Assembly: GCA_021776595.1 (NCBI GenBank)
Contig: JAJFFP010000043.1
Span: 1 to 64,000 of the forward strand
Length of the DNA: 64,000 nucleotides
Source of the DNA: Robiginitomaculum sp.
Lineage (GTDB): Bacteria > Pseudomonadota > Alphaproteobacteria > Caulobacterales > Maricaulaceae
Direction: 5' to 3'
Part shown: piece by piece, positions 32,732 to 42,445 of the stretch
How the letters are laid out: each line of letters starts with the position of its first letter
Numbering within the stretch: the first letter of the stretch is position 1
Position numbers and translations under genes: made by a program
The notes under the pieces: model-generated
Told to the model about the DNA's origin: nothing
The model's database searches: none
The model's input: the letters and a program-made list of their open reading frames with translations, nothing else

Positions 32732-34087
32732 TTGTCTGGATTTTTCGGCACAAGGGGCTGGTGGTTTGCGCTTGCATGCGCCTTCTTAATTATGGGCGCG
32801 CATCTTGCCAACGGGGCCAACACCAATGCCCTTGCCATGCTGTTTGCAGTCCTGACATTTGGCATCGTCGCGTTGGGCCTGTTCTTCGTGCCGCAGACGG
32901 GCTGGGTCCTGGTATATCCACCACTGTGGTGGGTGGCCGGGCTGTTTTTTTTAACACTGCTTTATGTCGCCTTGCAGCTTACCTCCTTTTTGCCAGGTGG
33001 AGTGCATCCTTTCTGGGACTGGGTCAGTAAACCCGGAGGAGTTTCAATAGATAAGGATGCCACCTTACTGGAGCTGATTAAGCTAACAGCGCTCGGTGCA
33101 ATATTTGTGGCAGGATTAATTTTAGGTGCAGATGATCGCCGTGCATTGGTATTTGTTAAAGTGCTTTTGCTATTCGGGCTGTTCTATGCGCTTTGGGCAT
33201 TTATCATTAATATTGATGAGACCAACATAGCGACCTATGGATACACACGAAGATTCATACGTTTGCAAGCTAGTTTCCAGTCAGCCAATACCACCGCTAC
33301 AGTAATGGGCATTCAGGTGATTCTGGCGCTGGGTTACTTGTTTCGTTCCATCAAAAAAATCATGCACAAAACCAACTCTTCGGTACAGTTTCTGGAACAG
33401 TTAATTGTTCAATCTTCGATCGGGCTATCGGCACTCTTACTGTCGTTGAGCGCCCTTTTTCTAACCGCTTCAAGAGGGGGTATATCGTCCAGCCTGATTG
33501 CTATATTGGTTTTGGCTGCCTGGGAGCTGGTAGCGAGCAAGCGTCGTCGTGACAATAGCAACCGATTTGCGGTTAGCATGGTGCTGCTTTTTATGGCACT
33601 TGGCATTCTGTCCTTCATGTTCTCAGGCGAAATGATCATAAAGAGATTGTCGGGCACACATTTAATAGATGTTAACAGGGATACAGCATTCGCAATCCAT
33701 TGGCAGGCTTTCAAGGCCGTGCCGTGGACAGGTTATGGCATGGGTAGTTTTTATCAGGTCAACGATCTGCTTATGAATGTCCAGAACTGGTACGCGTTAC
33801 ACAACTTGGGCGCACTCCATAATGTATATTTACAGTGGCTTGAAGAGGCAGGTATCATTGGCACCGTCCTCATGTTTTCAACCATCACATTGGTATTATG
33901 GCATATATTTAAAGGCTTGGGTGTGCGCCAACGAATGCATACATGGATTCGCACTATATTATGTGTCAGCTTGTTTATATTGCTTCATGGAATGATGGAT
34001 TATGGTTTGCAGGTGCCATCAATTGCCATGACTTGGGCCTTGCTTTTAGGGATTGGCTTTAGCTTGGCAATGAAACGTCCGGATTAA
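32732..34087 (+). CDS. O-antigen polymerase/ligase family membrane protein
   Basis: 451 aa, about eleven predicted transmembrane segments with a large periplasmic loop near residues 300-370 (WQAFKAVPWTGYGMGSFYQV), the pattern of Wzy/WaaL proteins where this loop holds the catalytic site. It may polymerise the glycan made here or ligate it to a carrier. A TTG at 32732 is the first codon after a stop and has GGAG eight bases upstream, so the start is well fixed. A second family member is encoded at 39.6 kb. Confidence 0.8.
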   Translation: MSGFFGTRGWWFALACAFLIMGAHLANGANTNALAMLFAVLTFGIVALGLFFVPQTGWVLVYPPLWWVAGLFFLTLLYVALQLTSFLPGGVHPFWDWVSKPGGVSIDKDATLLELIKLTALGAIFVAGLILGADDRRALVFVKVLLLFGLFYALWAFIINIDETNIATYGYTRRFIRLQASFQSANTTATVMGIQVILALGYLFRSIKKIMHKTNSSVQFLEQLIVQSSIGLSALLLSLSALFLTASRGGISSSLIAILVLAAWELVASKRRRDNSNRFAVSMVLLFMALGILSFMFSGEMIIKRLSGTHLIDVNRDTAFAIHWQAFKAVPWTGYGMGSFYQVNDLLMNVQNWYALHNLGALHNVYLQWLEEAGIIGTVLMFSTITLVLWHIFKGLGVRQRMHTWIRTILCVSLFILLHGMMDYGLQVPSIAMTWALLLGIGFSLAMKRPD

Positions 34088-34370
34088 AAAAGTTGTAGTC
34101 GAGCGATTCTCAAGTTCTGCGCCATACTCTCCCGAATTTCTAGATGATAACATCCAAATTCATATGGGTGTTGATAAGTATAATTTTCCAATAAATAGAG
34201 TTGTGGAGCTAGCCATATCTGAATACAATAAAGGCCACTAAAAATTTCGTCGTATACATGCGGCAATAGGCTGGGAAAAGCTCCTCAGTATTAAAAGAAA
34301 GGTCGCATATATGGTGATCTGGAAAGGCATGGATGCCTGCCAGGTGAGCATACAGGGTAATGCACAATGA
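34074..34370 (+). pseudogene. Possible broken small gene upstream of neuB
   Basis: One frame stays open from after a TGA at 34071-34073 to 34370 except for a single TAA at 34239-34241. The text before the stop (SPEFLDDNIQIHMGVDKYNF) and after it (KFRRIHAAIGWEKLLSIKRK) has protein-like composition, and the final TGA overlaps the neuB ATG in the ATGA form seen between co-translated genes. No family is recognised. It could be a decayed gene, or a short gene with an ATG at 34164 ended by the internal stop. Confidence 0.35.
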
Positions 34371-35410
34371 GTAATATTTCACTGGCAGGCAGGACGATTG
34401 GCGATGGTCACCCTCCTTTTGTGATAGCAGAAATTGCACAGTCACATGACGGGAATTTGAATTTTGCCCATGCCTTTATCGAAGCAGTGGCCGGTGCTGG
34501 TGCTGATGCGGTTAAATTCCAGACCCATATCGCTGAGGCCGAAACTAGCCCATCAGAGCCCTGGAGAATTAAATTCAGCAGGATTGATGCGACTCGGTAT
34601 GACTATTGGAAAAGGATGGAGTTTTCTGCATCACAATGGCAGGGCTTGGCAGAACATGCCAATCAATTGGGGCTGGTGTTTCTCAGTTCACCTTTTTCAC
34701 ACGAGGCTGTTGACCTATTAAGTGAAATTGGAATGCAGGCCTGGAAAATTGCTTCAGGTGAAGTAAGTAACACACCCCTGCTTGAAAAAATAGCAGCCTT
34801 AGGCGCGCCCGTGCTTCTCTCTTCCGGTTTGAGTTCATGGAAAGAGCTTGATGAAGCCGTGCAAACGATTCGCTCTAAAGGGGCTCCTCTTGCTGTGTTC
34901 CAATGCACTAGCGCTTATCCGTGTCCCGCCGATAGAGTGGGACTAAATGTTTTACAAGAACTGTCTTCACGATATGGGTGTCCAGTGGGAATATCCGATC
35001 ATTCGGCTACAATCTTTGGATCGTTAGCTTCAGTCGCTCTGGGTGCCAGGCTGGTTGAAGTTCACGTCACATTTCATCCAAAATCTTTCGGTCCAGATGT
35101 CCCCGCCTCAATTACATTTACGGAATTAGAAAAACTCGTTCAGGGCTGCCGTTTCATTTCCTCTGCTATAGACAACCCTGTGAATAAAGAAAAAGAAGCA
35201 GAAAGTCAGGCGACGATGCGTTCCATCTTTACCAAAAGCATCATTGCACGTAAGCAGCTATCCAAGGGGCATATGCTTAACATTGAGGATGTTACCTTTA
35301 AGAAGCCAGGTACCGGTATTCCCGCTGCAGACGTGAGCAAACTATTGGGCAAAAAATTAAAAGTACGAATTGCAGCGAATACACCACTTCAATGGTCGGA
35401 TTTCGAATAA
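34367..35410 (+). CDS. neuB: N-acetylneuraminate (nonulosonate) synthase NeuB
   Basis: 347 aa. TIM-barrel with FVIAEIAQSHDGNL, AVKFQTH, QCTSAYPCP and GISDHS motifs, followed by a C-terminal SAF domain (residues about 285-345, PGTGIPAADVSKLLGKKL). It condenses phosphoenolpyruvate with an N-acetyl-hexosamine to a nine-carbon acid. Because the neighbouring neuC makes free ManNAc, Neu5Ac is the most likely product. Legionaminic-type acids are possible, but the needed amino-sugar dehydratase genes are not in the window. A shared ATGA with the upstream frame precedes it. Confidence 0.88.
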   Translation: MSNISLAGRTIGDGHPPFVIAEIAQSHDGNLNFAHAFIEAVAGAGADAVKFQTHIAEAETSPSEPWRIKFSRIDATRYDYWKRMEFSASQWQGLAEHANQLGLVFLSSPFSHEAVDLLSEIGMQAWKIASGEVSNTPLLEKIAALGAPVLLSSGLSSWKELDEAVQTIRSKGAPLAVFQCTSAYPCPADRVGLNVLQELSSRYGCPVGISDHSATIFGSLASVALGARLVEVHVTFHPKSFGPDVPASITFTELEKLVQGCRFISSAIDNPVNKEKEAESQATMRSIFTKSIIARKQLSKGHMLNIEDVTFKKPGTGIPAADVSKLLGKKLKVRIAANTPLQWSDFE

Positions 35411-35449
35411 CCCCTTTTTTGTAAATACACTTGAAGTGGCAGAGATAAA

Positions 35450-36613
35450 ATGAAAAAAAATATACGCAAAATTGCTGTTGTCGTAACGGCAAGGCCAAGT
35501 TACTCCAGAATTAAAACGGCACTTGACGCCATACGTGCGCACCCTGAACTGGAACTTCAACTGATTGTTAGCGCATCTGCGCTGCTAAGCCGGTTTGGCA
35601 ATGCCATCGAGGTTATGGAACGGGATGGTTTTGAAATTGCAGCCAAAGCATATACCGTTCTGGAGGGTGGGGAGCCGGAACTCATGGCCAAGACGACAGG
35701 ATTGGGCATGATAGAACTGGCAACCGTATTCAGCAATCTGAAACCGGATATTGTTGTCACGATCGCTGATCGCTACGAGACCATTGCAACGGCAATAACT
35801 GCAGCCTGTATGAATATCCCTCTGGCGCATGTGCAAGGGGGGGAAATTACAGGCAATATTGATGAAAAAATCCGCCATTCGATTACCAAGCTGGCTGACT
35901 ATCACTTTGTGTCATCCGAACCTGCAGCCAACCGTGTTCGCCGCCTTGGCGAATCTCCGGATTGTGTTTTCGTAACTGGTTGTCCTTCCATTGACCTGGC
36001 CCGTGAGATTATCGAGAGACCTGATCTTGATTTTAATCCCTTTGAGAAATACGGAGGGGTTGGCGTTAATGTGGACCTGGCCAATGGATACCTTGTGGTT
36101 ATGCAACATCCGGTAACCACAGATTTTGAGCATGCCCGCGAACAGGTCACCGAGACCCTGTATGCGGTCAACGATCTTGGTATTCCCTGTCTATGGTTCT
36201 GGCCAAATACTGATGCGGGAACCGATGGCACTTCGAATGGTATACGCAGTTTTCGTGAACAATTCAGGCCGACAAATATCCATTTCTTCAAAAATATGGA
36301 CCCCAAGGACTTTCTGCGGCTTTTGTATAACAGCAAAGGCATCATTGGCAATTCATCCGTCGCTGTGCGTGAGTGCGCCTATCTCGGCGTTCCGGCCATA
36401 AACATCGGCAATCGCCAGGATGGTCGGGACAGGGCAGATAACCTTGTTGATGTGCCCTATAACCGAAAACACATAAAACAAGCCATAGAACGCCATTTTC
36501 ACAATGGACGAATGGAAAGCAATGACATTTACGGCAACGGCTACGGAGGACAGGCAATCGCGGACGCACTGTCTTCCGTAGCGTTAAAGTTCCAAAAAAC
36601 ACTACCCTTTTAA
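35450..36613 (+). CDS. neuC: UDP-GlcNAc 2-epimerase, hydrolysing (NeuC type)
   Basis: 387 aa, GT-B-like fold. Motifs VVTARPSYSRIK at the N-terminus, ADRYETIATA, HVQGGEITG and NSSVAVREC with GNRQDGR fit hydrolysing UDP-N-acetylglucosamine 2-epimerases (NeuC/LegG), which release ManNAc and UDP. Placement directly after neuB supports a nonulosonate pathway. Start ATG at 35450 with GATAAAATG; a clear gap of 39 bases follows neuB. Confidence 0.87.
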   Translation: MKKNIRKIAVVVTARPSYSRIKTALDAIRAHPELELQLIVSASALLSRFGNAIEVMERDGFEIAAKAYTVLEGGEPELMAKTTGLGMIELATVFSNLKPDIVVTIADRYETIATAITAACMNIPLAHVQGGEITGNIDEKIRHSITKLADYHFVSSEPAANRVRRLGESPDCVFVTGCPSIDLAREIIERPDLDFNPFEKYGGVGVNVDLANGYLVVMQHPVTTDFEHAREQVTETLYAVNDLGIPCLWFWPNTDAGTDGTSNGIRSFREQFRPTNIHFFKNMDPKDFLRLLYNSKGIIGNSSVAVRECAYLGVPAINIGNRQDGRDRADNLVDVPYNRKHIKQAIERHFHNGRMESNDIYGNGYGGQAIADALSSVALKFQKTLPF

Positions 36614-36630
36614 TAATCGAGGTATTCTCA

Positions 36631-37572
36631 ATGTCCCAAGACAATTCAAATTCCCCACATAATCTTGCTGACCGCTCCCAGCGCATCCGTGAGCTCGGCT
36701 ATGACTATTGTGCTCAGGACAAGATTCGGGGGCTGGCCTGTAATCTTTGTGGGTCAACTCAACATACTTTACTCACCCATATAGATCGGTATGGCTACAA
36801 AGCAACTGGCGCTGCTTGTTCGGCTTGTGGACTCGTATTCCTCAATCCAGTGATGACAAGATCGGCCTATGGAGATTTCTATTCAAAGACCTACCGTCCC
36901 CTTGTCAGCGCTTACCATAACCGGTTGATTAATGGCGAGACCATTCAGGCAGAGCAGGTCGAATATGCACGATCTCTGGCGGAGTTTATCAAGCCTTGGG
37001 TAAAGGAGCGACATACCGGGACATTCCTTGATATAGGCGGGTCAACCGGGGTCGTCGCAGTGGAACTGGCCAAAATATTTTCAATAAAGGCAACGGTCCT
37101 TGATCCGGCAGCAGACGAGCTCGATTGGGCGTCAAAATTTGGCATGGAAACTATTTCCGGATTCCTTGAAGATTATAATCCGGAGGGAAGAAAATTTGAT
37201 CTGGTTATACTATGTCAGACTATTGATCATCTGCTGGATGCTTCTAACTCTTTGCATAAGATCAGGTCCTTACTAGGTCCAGATGGTTTATTTTTTGTCG
37301 ACATCGTAGATTTTCGTGCCGCCTATCTTCGCCAGGCCAGTATCGAAGGGGCGATCAAAATCGACCACCCTTATTATTTTACACAAGAGACCGTCGAGGC
37401 CATGCTGGAAAGAACTGGTTTCTCGGTGCTCCAGAAGTCCTACGCCGCTGATCATCTGCATATCGGCTATATCTGTGCAACGAAAGAAGCTGCCCCAGAG
37501 GCATTACCAAAGCCTGGGGTTGTTCGTGAGTTTTTCAGAGAAATACGTTACATACAAAATACAAAATCCTGA
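36631..37572 (+). CDS. SAM-dependent methyltransferase with N-terminal zinc-binding Cys cluster
   Basis: 313 aa. The N-terminal part has CNLCGST and CSACGLVFLNP, a Cys4 zinc-ribbon-like pair, followed by a class-I SAM fold with motif I FLDIGGSTGVV. Sugar-modifying methyltransferases with this layout occur in surface-glycan loci (compare C-methyltransferases of deoxysugars). Target is unknown; location between neuC and neuA suggests methylation of the nonulosonate or of the glycan. The ribosome site AATCGAGG precedes the ATG. Confidence 0.72.
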   Translation: MSQDNSNSPHNLADRSQRIRELGYDYCAQDKIRGLACNLCGSTQHTLLTHIDRYGYKATGAACSACGLVFLNPVMTRSAYGDFYSKTYRPLVSAYHNRLINGETIQAEQVEYARSLAEFIKPWVKERHTGTFLDIGGSTGVVAVELAKIFSIKATVLDPAADELDWASKFGMETISGFLEDYNPEGRKFDLVILCQTIDHLLDASNSLHKIRSLLGPDGLFFVDIVDFRAAYLRQASIEGAIKIDHPYYFTQETVEAMLERTGFSVLQKSYAADHLHIGYICATKEAAPEALPKPGVVREFFREIRYIQNTKS

Positions 37573-37573
37573 T

Positions 37574-38293
37574 ATGTTGGAATCCAAGCCAAACATTCTA
37601 GCACTGATCCCCGCACGGGCAGGCTCCAAAGGCATACCAGGCAAGAATTTGCGAGAATTTGCAGGACGACCGCTTCTCGCACACTCTATAGAATGCGCTC
37701 AACGGGTGCCCGCAATAAGCCGCGTTGTATTAACTACTGACAGCAAGGATATGGCGGAGGCTGGACGCTCGTTTGGAGCGGAAATCCCATTCATGCGACC
37801 GCCTGAATTGGCGATTGATACAACCCCAATGCTGGAGGTAATTCAGCATACCGCTCGGTTTTTGTCGAAAACCGGATGGGTTCCGGATGTTATTATCCTT
37901 TTACAACCCACCGCCCCATTCAGGCACGATACCGATATTTCCGCCGCGCTTTCAATGATTCTTGATAAACCCAATGCTGAATCAATTGTCAGTGTCGAGG
38001 AGGTGCCAAGTCATTTCTCGCCGCACTATGTGATGAAGATTGCCGATGGTTTTCTCACCCCGTTCCTTCCAGAGGGGGAACGGGTGACGCGCCGGCAGGA
38101 TGCCCCTCCTGCTTATACCAGAAATGGTCAGTTTTATATTATGCGACATTCCACGCTCATGGAGAAAAACTCAATCTATGGCGATCACTCAATCCCGTTC
38201 GTTACTTCCCATGAGGCGGTAAACCTCGATACGTTAGAGGACTGGGAAGCCGCTGAACAATTGGTGAAAAAGTCAGGGTTACGCTCAGGATGA
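37574..38293 (+). CDS. neuA: CMP-nonulosonate (acylneuraminate) cytidylyltransferase NeuA
   Basis: 239 aa. The nucleotide-binding N-terminus LIPARAGSKGIPGKNLREF matches NeuA. It activates the acid with CTP to the CMP form. The ATG at 37574 lies one base after the methyltransferase stop; a longer frame reaching back to 37316 is inside the methyltransferase gene and is discarded. The end overlaps the next start by 4 bases. Confidence 0.88.
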   Translation: MLESKPNILALIPARAGSKGIPGKNLREFAGRPLLAHSIECAQRVPAISRVVLTTDSKDMAEAGRSFGAEIPFMRPPELAIDTTPMLEVIQHTARFLSKTGWVPDVIILLQPTAPFRHDTDISAALSMILDKPNAESIVSVEEVPSHFSPHYVMKIADGFLTPFLPEGERVTRRQDAPPAYTRNGQFYIMRHSTLMEKNSIYGDHSIPFVTSHEAVNLDTLEDWEAAEQLVKKSGLRSG

Positions 38294-39663
38294 AACCACT
38301 GATTCTATTTTCCCTGAGCAATGGATGGGGGGTTCGCAACTTCATCCATTCGGGCCTTATCGCTGCGGTTTCACAATTTGCGGATGTTGGCGTAGCCACC
38401 CACAAGGACCTGCTGCCCTATTTTGAAGAACTTGTTGAGCAAGGGGAGATTTCTTTTGTCGTTGAGCTTTCATCTGAAGAAACCTGGACTTGGCGCAGAA
38501 TAAGACAAGCAAAAAAGCTTATTCTGCAATTACAACATGATATCAGCACGGCGCGTATCAAGCTGTTGGGCGCCGCGCGCGGGCCTCTTGCCCGTCGTGG
38601 GCTGGCGATGATCTGGCGTTTGGGAAATATACTGGCTGCCCAATGGCAACTCAAACTGCTTGATGCGCTGGAGCACGGTTTCAATTCACCCGAACCGCCT
38701 GTTCTTCCCGGAACGCCTGATGTTTTTGTCAATTGCTCTCCATTTGATTTTCGGGACAACAAGTTTCAGCGCTCGCTGCATGGCTTGGGCGTTCCCGCGA
38801 TCGTGATTATTCCAAGCTGGGACAACCCTTCAACAAAAGGCTGTCTTTCATTGAAATCCGACATCATCCTGACGTGGGGTGATCACCAAAAAGACGAATT
38901 ACAGTCCTTCTATCCTGCGATGGATCCAGCATGTATTAGAAATTCCGGAATTCCTCAGTTTGATGCCTATTATCAGACCTCATTCCACGATAACGAACGT
39001 GAAAAATTTCTTGAAAATCTTGCGATTTCCGCCAATAAGAAGGTGATCCTTTATGCCACCTGTAGTGAACAACTTTTTCATTCAGAACCAACCGTCGTCG
39101 GTGATGTCGTAGCGGCGCTAGAGGCCGGTAAATTTGGATCCGATGCCCACCTTCTTATCAGATGCCATCCTGCAGATCGGTCGACCCGTTATGAGCACCT
39201 TTGTGCGTCAGACAAGGTTTCTATTTTTCCTTCTTCGCGTATGGATACCCACAATATCTATAGTTGGGTTCCGCCACGGGAGGAGACGCTCATTCTGGCA
39301 GAAACTTTGCGCCATACAGCGCTGTGTATCAATACAGCCTCAACAATGACCCTTGATGCAATTGCGAGCCTCAAACCTGTTGTGAATGTGGCCTATGATG
39401 GCGATACAGAGCTTCCCTACGAACAATCTGTCCGTCGATTCTATGATTATCATCACTATCTGCCTATCGCCCGATCAGTTGCGGTCCCGGTAGTTCATTC
39501 AAAGAGTGAATTGCTTGCTGCGATCTGTGATGCCCTTGATGAACCGGATCGCTTGGAGCAGGATAGAAAGTTCGTCTTCGATCATTTTTGTCACTCCCCG
39601 AAACTGGGGAGTGTCTCATTCATTGTTAAAGAGATCAAAAGGTTGGCTCAATGCAGCGATTAA
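38290..39663 (+). CDS. Putative glycosyltransferase (GT-B / CDP-glycerol transferase-like)
   Basis: 457 aa. No exact family is recognised. Fold cues are IIPSWDNPSTKG, VILYATCSE, LIRCHPADRS and a late Ser/Thr-rich nucleotide-sugar site with INTASTMTLDAIASLKPVVN, as in CDP-glycerophosphotransferase-like and capsule GT-B enzymes. Directly after neuA, it could be the transferase for the CMP-activated acid. Start ATG at 38290 overlaps the neuA stop, and its end overlaps the following gene by 13 bases. Confidence 0.6.
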   Translation: MKPLILFSLSNGWGVRNFIHSGLIAAVSQFADVGVATHKDLLPYFEELVEQGEISFVVELSSEETWTWRRIRQAKKLILQLQHDISTARIKLLGAARGPLARRGLAMIWRLGNILAAQWQLKLLDALEHGFNSPEPPVLPGTPDVFVNCSPFDFRDNKFQRSLHGLGVPAIVIIPSWDNPSTKGCLSLKSDIILTWGDHQKDELQSFYPAMDPACIRNSGIPQFDAYYQTSFHDNEREKFLENLAISANKKVILYATCSEQLFHSEPTVVGDVVAALEAGKFGSDAHLLIRCHPADRSTRYEHLCASDKVSIFPSSRMDTHNIYSWVPPREETLILAETLRHTALCINTASTMTLDAIASLKPVVNVAYDGDTELPYEQSVRRFYDYHHYLPIARSVAVPVVHSKSELLAAICDALDEPDRLEQDRKFVFDHFCHSPKLGSVSFIVKEIKRLAQCSD

Positions 39664-41129
39664 ACGCATTGCCTGAAAAAACCAAGCGCCGACCAGCTAA
39701 TTCCCTTCCGCGAGATGTGCTGGAACAGTTCTTGCCAAGAGCGCTGTTCACTCTTTTTGCATCAGTTCTGTTGGCATTGCCAGGTGAATTATTGGGTTTC
39801 AATCCCATGGGCCTGGAGAGCATGATGATTACCTTGTTCTTCTGGATTGGGGCAATCATGATTGTCACGTTTCAGGGACATGCAGGGCGGATGTTTTTTT
39901 GGCTGATCATGTTGGATTCTGGCATGGCGCTTTACCAGGCTGGCATATATTCTACTCTTGCACCGGAGGATGTTTTCCTGCGTGTGGCGCCAGCAGTCCT
40001 CGCTGCCACCTTGTTTGTTTTCAATGTCAAACGAAGAGGCTTACAAAACCCTTTTTTGTATTGGGCATGGTTGCTTTGCAATTTACCTTCACTTGCATCA
40101 TCGGCATTTAATGAATTCATTAGCCTGGAAGTCGCATTAACCTTTTTCTTCCTTAATGTTATTTACCCTCTGGTGTTTTATTATGCCATAAATTGCATGC
40201 AAAAATCATCAATGCCACGCCAGTATTTACGAGCCAGCATAACTCTTGCCGTAATAGCCATGTGTGGTATTTCTATTATACTTATTCCTGTCGAGTTATC
40301 TGCCAGAAACAGCACCAGCTATAGCTCATTACAATTCGGTGGCAGGGCTTATGCCCTTGTTGGACTTTTATTATTAATTTGGCCAGTTTTGGTCAGCAAT
40401 ATTCTTGATTGGCGACTATTCCAACGATTATTCGCTTTTTTCCTGATTATGATGGTTTTTGTTACTTCATTCTCACGCGGGGCACTGCTCGCTTTGTTTC
40501 TTTTGATATTGGGGATATTTTTTGCGGGCAAGAAATATGCAATTAAACAATTAGGCGCTATAGCACTTACCGTGCTTGCCCTGGTTATGGGGGCAATCAT
40601 CTTTTTACCGCAAATGGTTGATGATCTATCCTGGTTCTGGTTGTTACGCCTAAATTTAGCCAACAATCTCACGACTGGCCTACAGGCCAACATAGGTGAT
40701 GTGCTGGGGATGAGTAACCGTTTGGACATTTGGATAATTGCTATTCAGCTATTTATTGGAAACCCTCTTTGGGGGTACGGTATTGGCTCCACACCTTTTT
40801 TGGTACCCAAACTTACATATTACCAATTTGCTTATAGCGGCATGCATAATTTGATATTAACCATTCTTGTTGAGCGTGGCATTGTAGGGCTCAGTGGTCT
40901 ATTAGTGCTCTTGGGAAGAATAGGGTATCTTATTACTAATAGTAGGACGCTATTTTTGCCACGCACTTATCTCTTTTATATGGTTGGCATATTTTTATTT
41001 TTTGCAAATACAACCGGCGTTGAAATGTTCCTCAATAGTAATCAAATTATGAATTCCTCGATCACAGTCTATATGTTTCTATTGATCGGTTTTCTGGAAT
41101 ATAAAGAACGGAAACCAAACCTGCCATGA
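39651..41129 (+). CDS. O-antigen polymerase/ligase family membrane protein (second)
   Basis: 492 aa with about twelve predicted transmembrane segments and a periplasmic loop (residues about 340-400, NPLWGYGIGSTPFLVPKL) like Wzy/WaaL proteins. As the cluster has two such proteins, one may act as polymerase and the other as ligase. Base composition is lower in G+C than upstream genes, consistent with acquired glycan genes. The end overlaps wzx by 4 bases. Confidence 0.75.
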   Translation: MQRLNALPEKTKRRPANSLPRDVLEQFLPRALFTLFASVLLALPGELLGFNPMGLESMMITLFFWIGAIMIVTFQGHAGRMFFWLIMLDSGMALYQAGIYSTLAPEDVFLRVAPAVLAATLFVFNVKRRGLQNPFLYWAWLLCNLPSLASSAFNEFISLEVALTFFFLNVIYPLVFYYAINCMQKSSMPRQYLRASITLAVIAMCGISIILIPVELSARNSTSYSSLQFGGRAYALVGLLLLIWPVLVSNILDWRLFQRLFAFFLIMMVFVTSFSRGALLALFLLILGIFFAGKKYAIKQLGAIALTVLALVMGAIIFLPQMVDDLSWFWLLRLNLANNLTTGLQANIGDVLGMSNRLDIWIIAIQLFIGNPLWGYGIGSTPFLVPKLTYYQFAYSGMHNLILTILVERGIVGLSGLLVLLGRIGYLITNSRTLFLPRTYLFYMVGIFLFFANTTGVEMFLNSNQIMNSSITVYMFLLIGFLEYKERKPNLP

Positions 41130-42445
41130 GTTTTGTTCGGCATGCCAGCTATCTCACTCTTACCCGAATTTTCACTTCAGGCCTGGGCTTTGCTATCGTT
41201 ATGCTTAGCGCACGGATACTAACGCCAGGCGAGCTTGGCTCCTTTATGGCTACGGTGGCGGGGGTTGCGTTACTTACCAGATTGTTTTCGTTCGGTCTGG
41301 GACAGTCTGCGCAATATTTCGGGGCTCAGGAAGCTGTGCAAAAGGAAGATTACGGCGCCTCACTACTGGTCGCGGCACTTTTGCTGGCATCTATTTCGTT
41401 TGTGATTCTCATGATCTTCACCCCTCAAATAGGGCAATTAAGTTTTGCTGGTAATTCAACCGCCCAGGAAGTTTTTGCTGTATTAAAGTACGGAATACCT
41501 GCCGGAATCATACATTTACTGGCATCTCTATATGTTTTGGGAAAAAGAAAAATTCTGCTGTATTTCTGGCTTGCCATTCTCCCTTTAATTTCATCCTTCA
41601 TCGTCTTGTTCTGGGGGTTGTTTACATCACAAGGCCTGAAAATTGTAATTACGGCGTGGATAGTCCAATATTCCATTTCGGCCATTATCGGGGTTCTTGT
41701 GTTCTTTAGTTTTGACCGCTTTCGCTTAAAGGGCATTGGTCAATCCCTGCGACTTCTATTTAACTACGGCAAGAAGGCCTTTGTTGTTTCCACATCCGCA
41801 TACGCGGTAAGCAGTATCGTTTTACTGACCGGAATATGGTTTAGCATCAACGAAGAAGTTGGGTTCTACACAATTGGGCAGACCTTTGCAGGAGCTTTGC
41901 TCTTGGTATACGGGGCCATTGGTCCGATGGTGTTCTCCTATGTTGGAAGCATGGATAAAGATGCCGAATATAAAAATTTTATTGCCCAAGTTTGCCGTAT
42001 TTCTTTTATTGTCTTTGCTGTCACAACCATTGCCATTGCAGCAATCGCACCGTTAGTCATTCCAGTGCTGTTTGGGGCGCAATACACTGAAGTATACCTG
42101 ATCGTTTGGATACTGTTGCCAGGACTGATTTTCAGTGCCACGCAACGTATACTGGAAAATTATCTTTATGGTCGTTCTTTGCATGGCTCAATGGTGTATA
42201 TCCATGGTTTAACTATTTTAATTATGGTTGCCACCTCTGCTTTGTTGGCACCAAAATTGGGGGCCGTTGGTTTGGCCCTGGCAAAATCAGTGGGGTTTTT
42301 TTGCTCTTTTGTATTTACCTTGTGGCTCGTCTCTCATAGAGGTGGCATCAATAAGGTGGTCGATATCCTTCCTCGACCAAGTGATATTCGGCTTATATTT
42401 GATAAGCTACAGAGCATGGCCAGGCATTTATGGAAAAAGAACTGA
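41126..42445 (+). CDS. wzx: Oligosaccharide flippase, Wzx family
   Basis: 439 aa, twelve or so predicted transmembrane segments, MATE/MVF-like pattern typical of polysaccharide flippases (N-terminal FVRHASYLTLTRIFTSGLG). It would flip the lipid-linked repeat unit across the inner membrane for the Wzy-like polymerase. AT-rich as its left neighbour. The end overlaps the methyltransferase start by 16 bases. Confidence 0.82.
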   Translation: MSFVRHASYLTLTRIFTSGLGFAIVMLSARILTPGELGSFMATVAGVALLTRLFSFGLGQSAQYFGAQEAVQKEDYGASLLVAALLLASISFVILMIFTPQIGQLSFAGNSTAQEVFAVLKYGIPAGIIHLLASLYVLGKRKILLYFWLAILPLISSFIVLFWGLFTSQGLKIVITAWIVQYSISAIIGVLVFFSFDRFRLKGIGQSLRLLFNYGKKAFVVSTSAYAVSSIVLLTGIWFSINEEVGFYTIGQTFAGALLLVYGAIGPMVFSYVGSMDKDAEYKNFIAQVCRISFIVFAVTTIAIAAIAPLVIPVLFGAQYTEVYLIVWILLPGLIFSATQRILENYLYGRSLHGSMVYIHGLTILIMVATSALLAPKLGAVGLALAKSVGFFCSFVFTLWLVSHRGGINKVVDILPRPSDIRLIFDKLQSMARHLWKKN

